NCBI RefSeq assembly: GCF_004745805.1
Contig: NZ_SRLQ01000004.1
Location: 743,887 to 807,886 of the forward strand
DNA length: 64,000 nucleotides
Reading direction: 5' to 3'
Source: Mycolicibacterium sp. CH28
GTDB lineage: Bacteria > Actinomycetota > Actinomycetes > Mycobacteriales > Mycobacteriaceae
In this document: piece by piece, positions 50,792-60,013 of the stretch
Position numbering within the stretch: position 1 is the stretch's first letter
Layout of the letters: each line of letters begins with the position of its first letter
The notes under the pieces: generated by a model
Told to the model about the DNA's origin: nothing
Database searches by the model: none
What the model saw: only the letters and a program-made list of their open reading frames with translations
Translations under genes and position numbers: made by a program

Positions 50792-50880
50792 ACGCCCGAT
50801 TCGCCGCGCCCGCCCCCACCCCCTGCTTTGATCAGACGACCTCCCGTCTTCACCTGCTTATACGAAAGGCACTACGGCAC

Positions 50881-52068
50881 ATGGCCAATCAGATCGATCC
50901 GCGAATCCTCGCCTCCCTCGCGTCCCGACGCCGGTTCATCGGTGGCGGCGCGGTCGCCGCTGCCGCGCTGGCTCTGGGGCCGTCCTTCCTCGCCGCGTGC
51001 AGCAAGTCCGACAACTCGTCGAGTTCGTCGAGCGGTTCGGCTGCCCCGTCCGACGACGGCTCACCGGCTACCGGCAAGCTGCGGATCTCGAACTGGCCGC
51101 TGTACATGGCCGACGGTTTCGTCGCGGCCTTCCAGACCGCTACCGGCCTGACCGTCGATTACAAAGAGGACTACAACGACAACGAGGAGTGGTTCGCCAA
51201 GAACAAGGAGCCGTTGTCGCGTAAGCAGGACATCGGGGCCGACCTGGTGGTGCCCACTCAGTTCATGGCCTCCCGGCTCAACGGTTTGGGTTGGCTCAAT
51301 GACATCAGCGAGAGCCGTTGGACCAACAAGAAGAACCTGCGCCCTGACCTGATGAACTCCAAGGCCGACCCGGGCCGCAAGTTCAGTGCGCCCTACATGT
51401 CGGGCATGACGGCGCTGGCCTACAACCGGGCGGCCACCGGTCGCGATATCACCAAGATCGACGACCTGTGGGATCCGGCGTTCAAGGGCAAGATCAGCCT
51501 GCTGTCCGACATGCAGGACGGTCTCGGCATGATCATCCTGTCGCAGGGCGGCTCGGTCGAGGATCCGACCATGGAGGGCGTGCAGAAGGCCGTCGACCTG
51601 ATCAAGGAGCAGAAGGACAAGGGGCAGATCCGCCGGTTCACCGGCAACGACTACGCCGACGATCTCGCGTCGGGCAACGTCGTTATCGCCCAAGCCTATT
51701 CCGGCGATGTGGTGCAGTTGCAGAAGGACAACCCGGACCTGAAGTTCGTGGTTCCCGAGACGGGCGGCACCACCTTCGTCGACACGATGGTGATTCCGTA
51801 CACCACGCAGAATCAGAAGGCCGCCGAGGAGTGGATCAACTACGTCTACGACCGGGCCAACTACGCCAAGCTGATCGCGCACACCCAGTACGTCCCGGTG
51901 TTGTCCGACATGGCCGACGAGTTGAACAAGATCGACCCGAAGCTGGCCTCGAACCCGCTGATCAACCCGCCGCAGGCGACGCTGGACAAGCTGAAGTCGT
52001 GGGCCGCGCTGACCGATCAGCAGACCTCGGACTTCAACAAGGCCTACGCCGCCGTCACCGGCGGCTGA
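50881..52068 (+). CDS. potD: ABC transporter substrate-binding lipoprotein, PotD-like
   Basis: A 395-aa exported protein. The N-terminus SRRRFIGGGAVAAAALALG is a twin-arginine signal and is followed by the lipobox LAAC (Cys40), so a folded lipoprotein is indicated. A Ser-rich linker (43-53) leads to a periplasmic-binding domain: LRISNWPLYMADGFVAAFQ, YKEDYNDNEEWF and TFVDTMVIPYTTQN, as in spermidine/putrescine-binding proteins. Tat export of a solute-binding lipoprotein is unusual outside actinobacteria. It delivers substrate to the two permeases that follow. Confidence 0.87.
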   Translation: MANQIDPRILASLASRRRFIGGGAVAAAALALGPSFLAACSKSDNSSSSSSGSAAPSDDGSPATGKLRISNWPLYMADGFVAAFQTATGLTVDYKEDYNDNEEWFAKNKEPLSRKQDIGADLVVPTQFMASRLNGLGWLNDISESRWTNKKNLRPDLMNSKADPGRKFSAPYMSGMTALAYNRAATGRDITKIDDLWDPAFKGKISLLSDMQDGLGMIILSQGGSVEDPTMEGVQKAVDLIKEQKDKGQIRRFTGNDYADDLASGNVVIAQAYSGDVVQLQKDNPDLKFVVPETGGTTFVDTMVIPYTTQNQKAAEEWINYVYDRANYAKLIAHTQYVPVLSDMADELNKIDPKLASNPLINPPQATLDKLKSWAALTDQQTSDFNKAYAAVTGG

Positions 52069-52072
52069 CGCC

Positions 52073-52948
52073 ATGGCCGGTGTAGCCAGCAGCAACCGGC
52101 AGCGGAGCAAGCTGGCGCCATACCTGATGATCCTGCCCGCCCTGGCGTATCTCGGGATCTTCTATGTGGTGCCGTTCGTCTCGCTGTTCCGGACCTCGCT
52201 GTCGAACATGGGTGGCTCGATCTACCTGCCCAAGCTTGAATTCGCCTGGGATTTCAGCAATTACGGCCACGCGCTGATCGCGTACAAGGAGCAGATCCTG
52301 CGCTCCTTCGGATACGCACTGTCGGCGACGGTGCTGTGCGCATTGCTGGCATTCCCACTGGCCTACGTGATCGCGTTCAAGGCCGGGCGATTCAAGAACC
52401 TGTTGTTGGGCTTGGTGATCCTGCCGTTCTTCGTGACGTTCCTGATCCGCACGCTGGCGTGGAAGACGATCCTCGCCGACGACGGGTGGGTGGTACACAC
52501 GCTGGGCTCGCTGGGCCTGCTGCCGTCCGACGGACGGCTGCTGTCCACCAGCTGGGCCGTCATCGGCGGTTTGACGTACAACTGGGTGATCTTCATGATC
52601 CTGCCGCTGTACGTCAGCCTGGAGAAGATCGACGCCCGCCTGCTGGAGGCGTCCCGGGATCTGTATGCCACCAATCGCAGGATGTTCGGCAAGGTGATCA
52701 TGCCGCTGGCGATGCCCGGCGTGCTGGCCGGCAGCATGCTGGTGTTCATCCCCGCGGTCGGTGACTTCATCAACGCGGACTACCTGGGCAGCACCCAGAA
52801 CACCATGATCGGCAACGTGATCCAGAAGCAGTTCCTGGTGGTCAAGGACTATCCGGCGGCGGCGGCCCTGAGCTTCGTGCTGATGGCTCTGATCCTGGCC
52901 GGCGTGCTGATGTATACCCGGGCGTTGGGCACGGAGGACTTGGTATGA
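52073..52948 (+). CDS. potB: ABC transporter permease, PotB-like
   Basis: A 291-aa permease with six helices and the ATPase-contact EAA loop EASRDLYATNRRMFGKVIMP (about 197-216). Sequence and order after PotD match PotB. It starts 4 bp after the potD stop and overlaps the next permease by 4 bp (ATGA), so it is tightly coupled. Confidence 0.88.
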   Translation: MAGVASSNRQRSKLAPYLMILPALAYLGIFYVVPFVSLFRTSLSNMGGSIYLPKLEFAWDFSNYGHALIAYKEQILRSFGYALSATVLCALLAFPLAYVIAFKAGRFKNLLLGLVILPFFVTFLIRTLAWKTILADDGWVVHTLGSLGLLPSDGRLLSTSWAVIGGLTYNWVIFMILPLYVSLEKIDARLLEASRDLYATNRRMFGKVIMPLAMPGVLAGSMLVFIPAVGDFINADYLGSTQNTMIGNVIQKQFLVVKDYPAAAALSFVLMALILAGVLMYTRALGTEDLV

Positions 52949-53808
52949 CGACCGAGGCGGGCGCCGCGATCGCGCAGACGATCGACCATGGGGGGCTGGC
53001 CAAACCGGGTCGCAACTTCCGTGGGACGTTCAAGCTCGGCGATGTGGCCCTGCGGGTTATCGCCGGCCTGGTGCTGGCCTACCTGTTCCTGCCGATCTTG
53101 GTGATCGTGATCTTCTCGTTCAACAAACCGGCGGGCAAGTTCAACTACACCTGGCAGGGCTTCACGCTGGACAACTGGGCCGACCCGTTCAAGTATCCGG
53201 CCCTGACCGACGCGCTGAAGCTGAGCCTCAACGTCGCTTTCGTCTCGACGTTGATCGCCGTAGTGCTGGGCACACTCGTCGCGATTGCGCTCGTACGGCA
53301 GCGCTTTCGGGGTAGCAAGGCGGTCGACACCTTCCTGGTGCTGCCGCTGACCTCGCCCGAGGTCGTCATGGGTGCCTCGCTTCTCACCTTGTTCCTGGAC
53401 CTGGGCTGGGCCACCGGCTACACCACGATCTTGATCGCCCATGTGGCCTTCGAGATCAGCTTCATCGCGATGACGGTGCGGGCACGCATCCGTGGCTTCG
53501 ACTGGACCCTGGAGGATGCGTCACTGGATCTGGGCGCCAGTTCCACCCGGACGTTCTTCAAGGTGACGCTGCCGCTGATCGTGCCGGGCATCGTGGCGGC
53601 CGCGATGTTGTCGTTCGCCCTGTCCCTGGATGACTTCATCATCACCTACTTCGTCAGTGGCTCGACGGTGACTTATCCGCTCTACGTCAACGCCGCGGTG
53701 AAAGCCGCTGTGCCCCCTCAGATCAACGTGCTGGCCACCGCCATCCTGATCGCCAGCCTGATCCTGCTCGGGGTGGGCACACTGTACCGGCGCAAGCGCG
53801 ATACCTGA
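52945..53808 (+). CDS. potC: ABC transporter permease, PotC-like
   Basis: A 287-aa permease with six helices and the EAA loop LEDASLDLGASSTRTFFKVT (about 190-209), the PotC partner of the upstream permease. SLDDFIITYFVSG and TYPLYVNAAVK are typical of PotC. It closes the transporter operon; the next gene starts 61 bp later. Confidence 0.88.
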   Translation: MTTEAGAAIAQTIDHGGLAKPGRNFRGTFKLGDVALRVIAGLVLAYLFLPILVIVIFSFNKPAGKFNYTWQGFTLDNWADPFKYPALTDALKLSLNVAFVSTLIAVVLGTLVAIALVRQRFRGSKAVDTFLVLPLTSPEVVMGASLLTLFLDLGWATGYTTILIAHVAFEISFIAMTVRARIRGFDWTLEDASLDLGASSTRTFFKVTLPLIVPGIVAAAMLSFALSLDDFIITYFVSGSTVTYPLYVNAAVKAAVPPQINVLATAILIASLILLGVGTLYRRKRDT

Positions 53809-53869
53809 CCCGACACGCGATCCCGCCGGTTGGCGCCGGTAACCGCGCTCCATACGGCATCCTTGCCGG

Positions 53870-54526
53870 GTGAACGTCGAGACGATCCTGGAGTCCATCC
53901 CACCACTCGCGGTCTACTTGATCGTCGGTCTGATCATCGGGGTCGAGAGCCTGGGCATCCCGCTGCCCGGTGAGATCGCACTGGTGAGCGCTGCGCTGCT
54001 GGCATCGCGGCACACCCTGGATATCGACCCGGTGTGGGTGGGTGCGGCGGCCACCACCGGCGCCATCGTCGGCGACTCGATCGGATACACGATCGGCCGG
54101 CGGTTTGGCATGCCGCTGTTCGAGAAGCTCGGCAAGCGCTTCCCGAAGCACTTCGGGCCCGGCCACGTGGCGCTGGCCAAGCAGCTCTTCACCCGCTGGG
54201 GTGTCTGGGCGGTGTTCTTCGGCCGGTTCATCGCGCTGCTGCGGATCCTGGCCGGCCCGCTGGCCGGCGCGCTGCGGATGCGCTACCGCTACTTCTTGGC
54301 CGCCAACGCCGCCGGTGCGCTGTGCTGGGCCGGCGGCACCACCGCGGTGGTCTACTACCTCGGCCTAGCCGCCGAGAAGTGGCTCTCGCGATTCTCTTGG
54401 ATCGCACTGGTGATCGCGATCGCGATCGGTATCGGTATGACCCTGCTGCTCAAGGAACGAACCCGCGGCCTGATCGCCCAGCTCGAGTCCGAACACGACT
54501 GGGAGACCCTGCGCGACCCGAAGTGA
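53870..54526 (+). CDS. DedA-family membrane protein
   Basis: A 218-aa membrane protein. DedA features are ESLGIPLPGEIALV (the re-entrant E..G.P.PGE motif), GAIVGDSIGYTIGRRFG, FFGRFIALLRILAGPLAG and a closing hydrophobic helix. DedA proteins are proton-linked scramblases or flippases for lipid carriers such as C55-P and are needed for envelope homeostasis. The GTG start gives the normal length. It is rightward after the transporter and convergent with the NTF2-like gene. Confidence 0.88.
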   Translation: MNVETILESIPPLAVYLIVGLIIGVESLGIPLPGEIALVSAALLASRHTLDIDPVWVGAAATTGAIVGDSIGYTIGRRFGMPLFEKLGKRFPKHFGPGHVALAKQLFTRWGVWAVFFGRFIALLRILAGPLAGALRMRYRYFLAANAAGALCWAGGTTAVVYYLGLAAEKWLSRFSWIALVIAIAIGIGMTLLLKERTRGLIAQLESEHDWETLRDPK

Positions 54527-54681
54527 GCGCGATGAGCGCCCCGCTTGCCCGGACCAGGTCCGGGGAACCCCAATTGTGATGGCCCACAATAAGATGCGCG
54601 GCGCCGTGCAGGCAGTCACTGACAGCCAGGCCTTCGAGTGCGCCGAGCCGGGTGGCGCGCTTCGCGCGGGATGTAGGCCGG

Positions 54682-55473
54682 CTACTGCGTGAAGTAGGAC
54701 AGGCGGCTGATCGCGCCGCCCCCGGCCGGGAGTTCGGCGATGAGCACCCCTGGTTTCGGGCCGTGCAGCGACGCGGTGACCGACGAGCCCGCCCCGAGCA
54801 CCTTGGTCCACGACTGCCCGGCGAGCTCGGTACTGAGGGCACCGAACTTCACGGGTTCCTGATCGCCGCGCGTGATGACCGCTCCCGGAGCCAAGCACCG
54901 CCACGCCCGTAGTTGGTCACCGGTGGTGATGGCGTCGAGGAAGGCCCGCACCGTTCGTTTGCCCCGAAATCGGCTGCCGCGCAGCCCCATCGCGAATCCC
55001 AGCGATCCGCGTAGCCGCTGGTTGCGGATCAGGGCGCGGGTCAACGCAAGCGTCTGCGGGGCGGCGGCCAACCCGTTACCGGCGAACTGCACGACCATCG
55101 CCGGCAACTCCCAATAGGCGCGGAGCCGCTCGATCCGCCACTGGTCGGCGACGGCACGCAGGTCGTAGCGCAGCACTGCCGGGATGCGCATGGTCACCGT
55201 CGGCCCCATGCCGACCTCGAGCACCACATCCCTGATGACCGTCGAGCCCGAGACGATGTCGGCGTCGTGGTGGAACACGATCCGGCGGGGCGCGATGAAC
55301 GTGTCGTAGAACCGCCCGATCCGCAACGCGCCGACGTGGGGACGAGACCCCACCGGGTCCTCGACCCGCCCGTCGTCGGTGAACAACCCCACCCAGCCTG
55401 CTCGATCGTGTGCGGCGGCCAGTTGCGGGGACCGGTCAACGATGGCGACCAAAATGGAAGGGGGCGTTGACAT
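54682..55473 (-). CDS. Protein with two tandem NTF2-like (SnoaL-type) domains
   Basis: A 263-aa soluble protein. The N-terminal half (about 10-125) reads as an NTF2-like fold: RAGWVGLFTDDGRVEDPVGSR (as RAGWVGLFTDDG and RVEDPVGS), GRFYDTFI, and RIERLRAYWE. The second half (about 170-262) begins KRTVRAFLDAI and ends in a similar sheet, suggesting a repeat. Such folds bind or isomerise hydrophobic ligands including ketosteroids. Specific function is not readable. It shares one base with the pncA stop (TGATG), so the two are coupled. Confidence 0.65.
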   Translation of the reverse strand: MSTPPSILVAIVDRSPQLAAAHDRAGWVGLFTDDGRVEDPVGSRPHVGALRIGRFYDTFIAPRRIVFHHDADIVSGSTVIRDVVLEVGMGPTVTMRIPAVLRYDLRAVADQWRIERLRAYWELPAMVVQFAGNGLAAAPQTLALTRALIRNQRLRGSLGFAMGLRGSRFRGKRTVRAFLDAITTGDQLRAWRCLAPGAVITRGDQEPVKFGALSTELAGQSWTKVLGAGSSVTASLHGPKPGVLIAELPAGGGAISRLSYFTQ

Positions 55474-56030
55474 CAGGAGCTGTGAACCAGTTCGACCCCG
55501 CGGTCACGCATCTCGTCCAGCGCCTCGGCGGTGGAGGCGGGAGCGACACCGGCCGTCAGATCGACGAGGACACGGGTCTTAAATCCCGCACGGGAGGCAT
55601 CGGCGGCGGTCTGACGCACGCAGTAGTCGGTGGCGATACCGGCGATGTCGACCTGATCGACGTTGCGAGCCCGCAGCCACTGCTCCAACGACGTGTGATC
55701 AGTAGCCCCTTCGAATCCGCTGTAGGCGGCGGTGAAAGCGCCCTTGTGGAACACCGCCTCGATCGGCACGGTGTTCAGTTCCGGGTGAAAGTCGGCGCCT
55801 CGGGTGCCCGCGACGCAGTGGTGCGGCCAGGAGTCGACGTAGTCGGGCTGATCGGCGAAGTGGGCACCGGGGTCAACGTGGTAGTCCTTGGTCGCCACCA
55901 CGTGGTCATAGCCGTGCGAACCGGCCATCAACGCGTTGATCGCTCGGACCACCTCGGTGGCGCCGTCGACGGCCAGCGATCCCCCTTCACAGAAGTCGTT
56001 CTGCACGTCGACGATGATCAGCGCCCGCAT
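55473..56030 (-). CDS. pncA: Nicotinamidase/pyrazinamidase PncA
   Basis: A 185-aa amidase, matching the 186-aa M. tuberculosis enzyme. The catalytic triad is Asp8 (IIVDVQNDF), Lys96 (FHKGAF) and Cys137 (ATDYCVRQT); metal ligands are Asp49, His51, His57 (TKDYHVDPGAHF) and His71. It hydrolyses nicotinamide to nicotinate for NAD salvage, and pyrazinamide to pyrazinoate. The ATG at 56030 is used because it places every catalytic residue at its usual number; the frame is open upstream to 56153. It is divergent from the phospho-lyase fusion. Confidence 0.95.
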   Translation of the reverse strand: MRALIIVDVQNDFCEGGSLAVDGATEVVRAINALMAGSHGYDHVVATKDYHVDPGAHFADQPDYVDSWPHHCVAGTRGADFHPELNTVPIEAVFHKGAFTAAYSGFEGATDHTSLEQWLRARNVDQVDIAGIATDYCVRQTAADASRAGFKTRVLVDLTAGVAPASTAEALDEMRDRGVELVHSS

Positions 56031-56151
56031 CCATTCACCGTATCGGCAGATCTTGGCCTGTTCTACCGGGTCGGTGGAGCCGACCTCGGAGGTCGGGCGG
56101 CGGCAGTACAGTAGGACCGCCGAATCGCCAGGACGAGGACCTACCGAATAC

Positions 56152-59082
56152 ATGACACTGTTCGACTTTTTTCAGGCCGAAGCACTGCCGGCTCCGGCGG
56201 TCACCGCGGCGCAGGCCCGCGATATTGCGAAGTCGCATTTTGGGGTCGACGCCGACGTCACTGCACTGGGCAGCCAGCAGGACGCCAATTTCCTGCTCCA
56301 CCGTCCCGGCGGGGAACCGGTCGGGGTGCTCAAGATCGCCAACCCGGCCTTCAGCCGGATCGAGCTGCAGGCCCAGGACGCCGCGGCGGCCTACATCTGC
56401 CAGACCGAGGCGGGCGTGCGGGCGGCGACCAACGTCGAGCTGTCGGGTGTCCCACCGATCGCCGAACTGCGCGACGACGACGGCACGGTGCTCTACGCCA
56501 GGATCATCAGCTACCTGCCCGGCGGCACGATGAGCGGCGAGCACTACGTCACCCCGGCCCGTGCCGCTGCATTGGGCGGCCTGGCCGGGCGGACCGTACG
56601 GGCGCTGGCCGGCTTCGAACACCCTGGTGTTGACCGAGTCCTGCAGTGGGATCTGCGCCACGCGCAACGCACCGTCGAGGTGCTCGCCGAGCACGTCGGC
56701 GATGCCAACAAGCGCCAGGCCGTCGAGGCCGCAGCGGAGGCCGCCTGGCGGGTGGTCGCCGACTTGGCCGACGACCTGCCGGTGCAGGTGATCCACGGCG
56801 ACATCACCGACGACAACGTCGTGTGCAGCTCGCCAGAGACCGGTCAGGTGCCCGACGGCATCATCGACCTGGGCGATCTGACGAGGTCGTGGACAGTGGG
56901 GGAACTCGCCGTCGCAGTCTCGTCACTGCTGCGCCACGAAGGCGGCGAGCCGGCGGCCACCCTGCCCGCGATCGCCGCGTTCCACGCCGTTCGTCCGCTG
57001 GGATCCGCCGAGATCGAGGCGTTGTGGCCACTGGTGGTGCTGCGCGCCGCGGTCCTCGTGGTCAGCGGTATCCACCAGGCGGCGATCGATGCCGACAACG
57101 CCTACGCCGCCGAGGCCCTCGACTACGAGTGGCAGATCTTCGAGCGGGCCACCGAAGTTCCGATCGAGGTGATGACCGCGCAGATCCGCGAGGCGCTGGG
57201 CGGCACGCACACCAGCGAACCGCCGGTAGCCGACGCTGCACTGATCGGCGGACTGGTGCGGGGCGCCGTCACGCGGCTCGACCTGTCGATCGAATCCGAC
57301 GCGATGGACGGCGGTCGCTGGCTCGATCCCGGCTATGAAGACGCGCTGGCGGCGGAGGCATTGACCGATGGTGCCGTTGCCGTCGTCACGACGTTCGGAC
57401 AACCGCGGCTCACCCGCTCGGCACCGCTGAGCGCACAGTCCCCGGCCACCGTCGGCACCGGGGTGGACCTGTGGCCGGCCGCACCCATGCCGCTCACCGC
57501 GCCGTGGGCCGGCGTCGTGGAGACTGCCGGCGCCGACATCATCGCCCTGACCTGCACCGCGGGCACGGTGCAAGTGCGTGGGGCGTTGAGCGGGGTTGGC
57601 CTGAACGTGGGTGACGCCGTCACCGCGGGCGCGGCCCTGGGCACCGCGGACGGCCGGGTGTGGATCCAATTCCGTAGACAACCGGCGGCCGCGCCGGTGC
57701 CCGACTTCGTCCGGCCGGAGTACGCCGCGGGCTGGCTCAGCCTTGTGGAGGACCCCAGCGTCCTGGTCGGCCTGTCCCCCGTCCCGCCGACCGCCGATGA
57801 CAGTGAGGCGCTTTGGCGCCGCCGGTCGCACTCCTTCGCCAGCGTGCAGGAGCACTACTACCTCAACCCACCCCGCATCGAGCGCGGATGGCGCGAGCAC
57901 ATGCTGGCCACCGATGCCCGCAGCTACGTTGACATGGTCAACAACGTGGCGATCCTGGGCCACGGTCATCCCGTGTTGGCCGACGCGGTCGCACGGCAGT
58001 GGCGGCGGCTCAACACCAACTCCCGGTTCAACTACAGCTCAGTGGTGGAGCTCTCAGACCGGCTAGCCGCCACCCTGCCCGACCCGTTGGACACGGTGTT
58101 CCTGGTGAACTCCGGCTCGGAGGCCGGCGATCTCGCGTTGCGGCTGGCCATGGCGACGACCGGTCGCCATGACGTGGTCGCGGTTGCGGAGGCCTATCAC
58201 GGGTGGACCTACGCCACCGACGCCGTCTCGACGTCGGTGGCCGACAACCCCAACGCGCTGGCTACCCGCCCCGACTGGGTGCACACGGTGCCCTCCCCCA
58301 ACGCCTACCGTGGGGAACACCGGGGTCCGAGCGCGGCACGGTATGCCCCCGAAGCCGTCTCGATCATCGAAAGCCTTGTTGCACAGGGACGTTCGCCAGC
58401 GGCATTCATCTGCGAGCCGTTCTACGGCAACGCCGGCGGGATGGCGTTGCCCGACGGTTATCTCAAGGCCGTCTACGCTGCGGTGCGCGCGGCAGGTGGA
58501 CTCGCCATCGCCGACGAGGTGCAGGTCGGCTACGGCCGCACCGGGCGCTGGTTCTGGGCGTTCCAACAGCAGGACGTGGTTCCCGACATCGTCACTGTTG
58601 CCAAGGCCATGGGCAACGGCCAGCCGCTCGGCGCGGTGATCACGACCAGGGAGATCGCCGAGAAGTACCGCACCCAGGGCTACTTCTTCTCCTCCGCGGG
58701 CGGCAGCCCGGTGTCCTGCGTCGTCGGGCTGACGGTGCTCGACATGCTGGAGAAGGAAGGCCTGCAAGAGAATGCGCTAAGCGTCGGCGACCATCTGAAG
58801 TCCCGGATCAATCAGCTGGGGACCCGGCACCGCCTGATCGGCACCGTGCACGGCAGTGGGTTGTACATGGGTGTCGAACTGGTCCGCGACCGTGTCACTC
58901 TGGAACCCGCCGTCGAGGAGACCGCCGCCATCTGTGAGCGGATGCTCGAACTCGGCGTGATCGTCCAGCCGACCGGGGACCGGCAGAACGTGCTCAAGGT
59001 CAAGCCCCCGATGTGTATCACCCGGGAGTCGGCAGATTTCTTCGTCGACATGCTGGACCGGGTGCTGTCGACCGGTTGGTGA
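56152..59082 (+). CDS. Fused APH-type kinase / lipoyl-like domain / class III aminotransferase (phospho-lyase type)
   Basis: A 976-aa protein of three parts. Residues 1-330 are an aminoglycoside phosphotransferase-like kinase with VIHGDITDDN (His215, Asp217, Asn222) and IIDLGDL. Residues about 430-540 form a beta-rich domain (PWAGVVETAGADIIAL, GLNVGDAVTAGAALG) like M23/biotinyl hybrids. Residues about 553-976 are a class III PLP enzyme with VNSGSEAGDLALRLA, DEVQVGYGRTG and PLP lysine 818 (TVAKAMGNG). Human hydroxylysine kinase and 5-phosphohydroxylysine/phosphoethanolamine phospho-lyases are the separate counterparts, so an amino alcohol is probably phosphorylated and then eliminated as phosphate and ammonia. 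Followed by a GntR gene. Confidence 0.85.
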   Translation: MTLFDFFQAEALPAPAVTAAQARDIAKSHFGVDADVTALGSQQDANFLLHRPGGEPVGVLKIANPAFSRIELQAQDAAAAYICQTEAGVRAATNVELSGVPPIAELRDDDGTVLYARIISYLPGGTMSGEHYVTPARAAALGGLAGRTVRALAGFEHPGVDRVLQWDLRHAQRTVEVLAEHVGDANKRQAVEAAAEAAWRVVADLADDLPVQVIHGDITDDNVVCSSPETGQVPDGIIDLGDLTRSWTVGELAVAVSSLLRHEGGEPAATLPAIAAFHAVRPLGSAEIEALWPLVVLRAAVLVVSGIHQAAIDADNAYAAEALDYEWQIFERATEVPIEVMTAQIREALGGTHTSEPPVADAALIGGLVRGAVTRLDLSIESDAMDGGRWLDPGYEDALAAEALTDGAVAVVTTFGQPRLTRSAPLSAQSPATVGTGVDLWPAAPMPLTAPWAGVVETAGADIIALTCTAGTVQVRGALSGVGLNVGDAVTAGAALGTADGRVWIQFRRQPAAAPVPDFVRPEYAAGWLSLVEDPSVLVGLSPVPPTADDSEALWRRRSHSFASVQEHYYLNPPRIERGWREHMLATDARSYVDMVNNVAILGHGHPVLADAVARQWRRLNTNSRFNYSSVVELSDRLAATLPDPLDTVFLVNSGSEAGDLALRLAMATTGRHDVVAVAEAYHGWTYATDAVSTSVADNPNALATRPDWVHTVPSPNAYRGEHRGPSAARYAPEAVSIIESLVAQGRSPAAFICEPFYGNAGGMALPDGYLKAVYAAVRAAGGLAIADEVQVGYGRTGRWFWAFQQQDVVPDIVTVAKAMGNGQPLGAVITTREIAEKYRTQGYFFSSAGGSPVSCVVGLTVLDMLEKEGLQENALSVGDHLKSRINQLGTRHRLIGTVHGSGLYMGVELVRDRVTLEPAVEETAAICERMLELGVIVQPTGDRQNVLKVKPPMCITRESADFFVDMLDRVLSTGW

Positions 59083-59272
59083 AGCTAGACAGCCGTCGGC
59101 GGAAGTAGGTAAGGCGTACGGGGCGTCGGGCCCGCTGGTGCATGGTTGGGAACTCAGCGAGCAGGACATGAGGTTGGCGGTCCCGGTGCCTTCGTACTGG
59201 TACTCGACGGTCCACAGGTACGCCAACCGACTCAACCAGTTGGCGGAGTCCACTCGGGGTGCCGGAGGTGAG

Positions 59273-59989
59273 ATGGTGGAAGGCATGCAGTTGCCCGCCA
59301 ACGCGACCGTATCCGGCAGTGTGTTCACTCGCCTCATCGAGGAGATCCTCAGTGGCCGGTGGCCTGCCGAACAGCCCGCGCCCTCTGAACGCGAGCTCGC
59401 CCTGACCCTGCAGGTAAACCGGCATTCCGTACGGGAGGCTCTCAAGCGGCTCCAGCAAGCCGGCCTGGTGCGGATTGGCCACGGCGGCAAAACCATGGTC
59501 CTGGACTGGCGCAGCCATGCCGGGCTCGACATGCTGGCTGCCCTGACTGCAGCCGCAGTGGTACCGCTGCCCACAGCCGTGCTCGATACCGCGGTAATGC
59601 GGCGCACGGTCGGCACCGACGCGGCGCGCCTGTGTGCACTGCGGGCCGATGAACAGCAGCTGGCTGCGGTGTCCGCCGCCGCGGCGAAGTATCCGGAATC
59701 AGGGGATATCAACGCCTTCCGGGACGCGGACCTCGAATTGTGGACCGCGATCGTCATCGGCTCCGGCAACATCACCTATCGGCTCGCGCTCAACACCCTC
59801 GTCCGCTCGATCGACGAAATCGGGCGCGAGTTCTATGTCAACCTTGACGCCGAGGCATTCATGGACCGGCAAATACATCTGGACCTTGCCGCGGCGCTCT
59901 GCCGGCGCGACGCCGAGTTGGCTGAAGTCATCGCCTACAAGTCGCTGTCGCCCTTGATCAATATGTTCGGCCCCGAGGCTCCGCAGTAG
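59273..59989 (+). CDS. GntR-family (FadR subfamily) transcriptional regulator
   Basis: A 238-aa regulator with a GntR winged helix: SVFTRLIEEILSGRWP, SERELALTLQVNRHSVREAL and LQQAGLVRIGHGGKTMVLDW, then an all-helical FCD/FadR-like ligand domain (about 100-230). The ATG at 59273 has GGAGG 4 nt upstream; ATG 12 bp further in is nearly as good, and the open frame back to 59138 has no family similarity. It follows the kinase/phospho-lyase fusion on the same strand and probably controls it. Confidence 0.82.
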   Translation: MVEGMQLPANATVSGSVFTRLIEEILSGRWPAEQPAPSERELALTLQVNRHSVREALKRLQQAGLVRIGHGGKTMVLDWRSHAGLDMLAALTAAAVVPLPTAVLDTAVMRRTVGTDAARLCALRADEQQLAAVSAAAAKYPESGDINAFRDADLELWTAIVIGSGNITYRLALNTLVRSIDEIGREFYVNLDAEAFMDRQIHLDLAAALCRRDAELAEVIAYKSLSPLINMFGPEAPQ

Positions 59990-60013
59990 GTCCGGACGAG
60001 CTCTGCGACCACG

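Noticed and set aside
59138..59272. N-terminal extension of the GntR regulator
   Set aside because: The 45 extra residues lack family similarity, and a good ribosome-binding site precedes the ATG at 59273.
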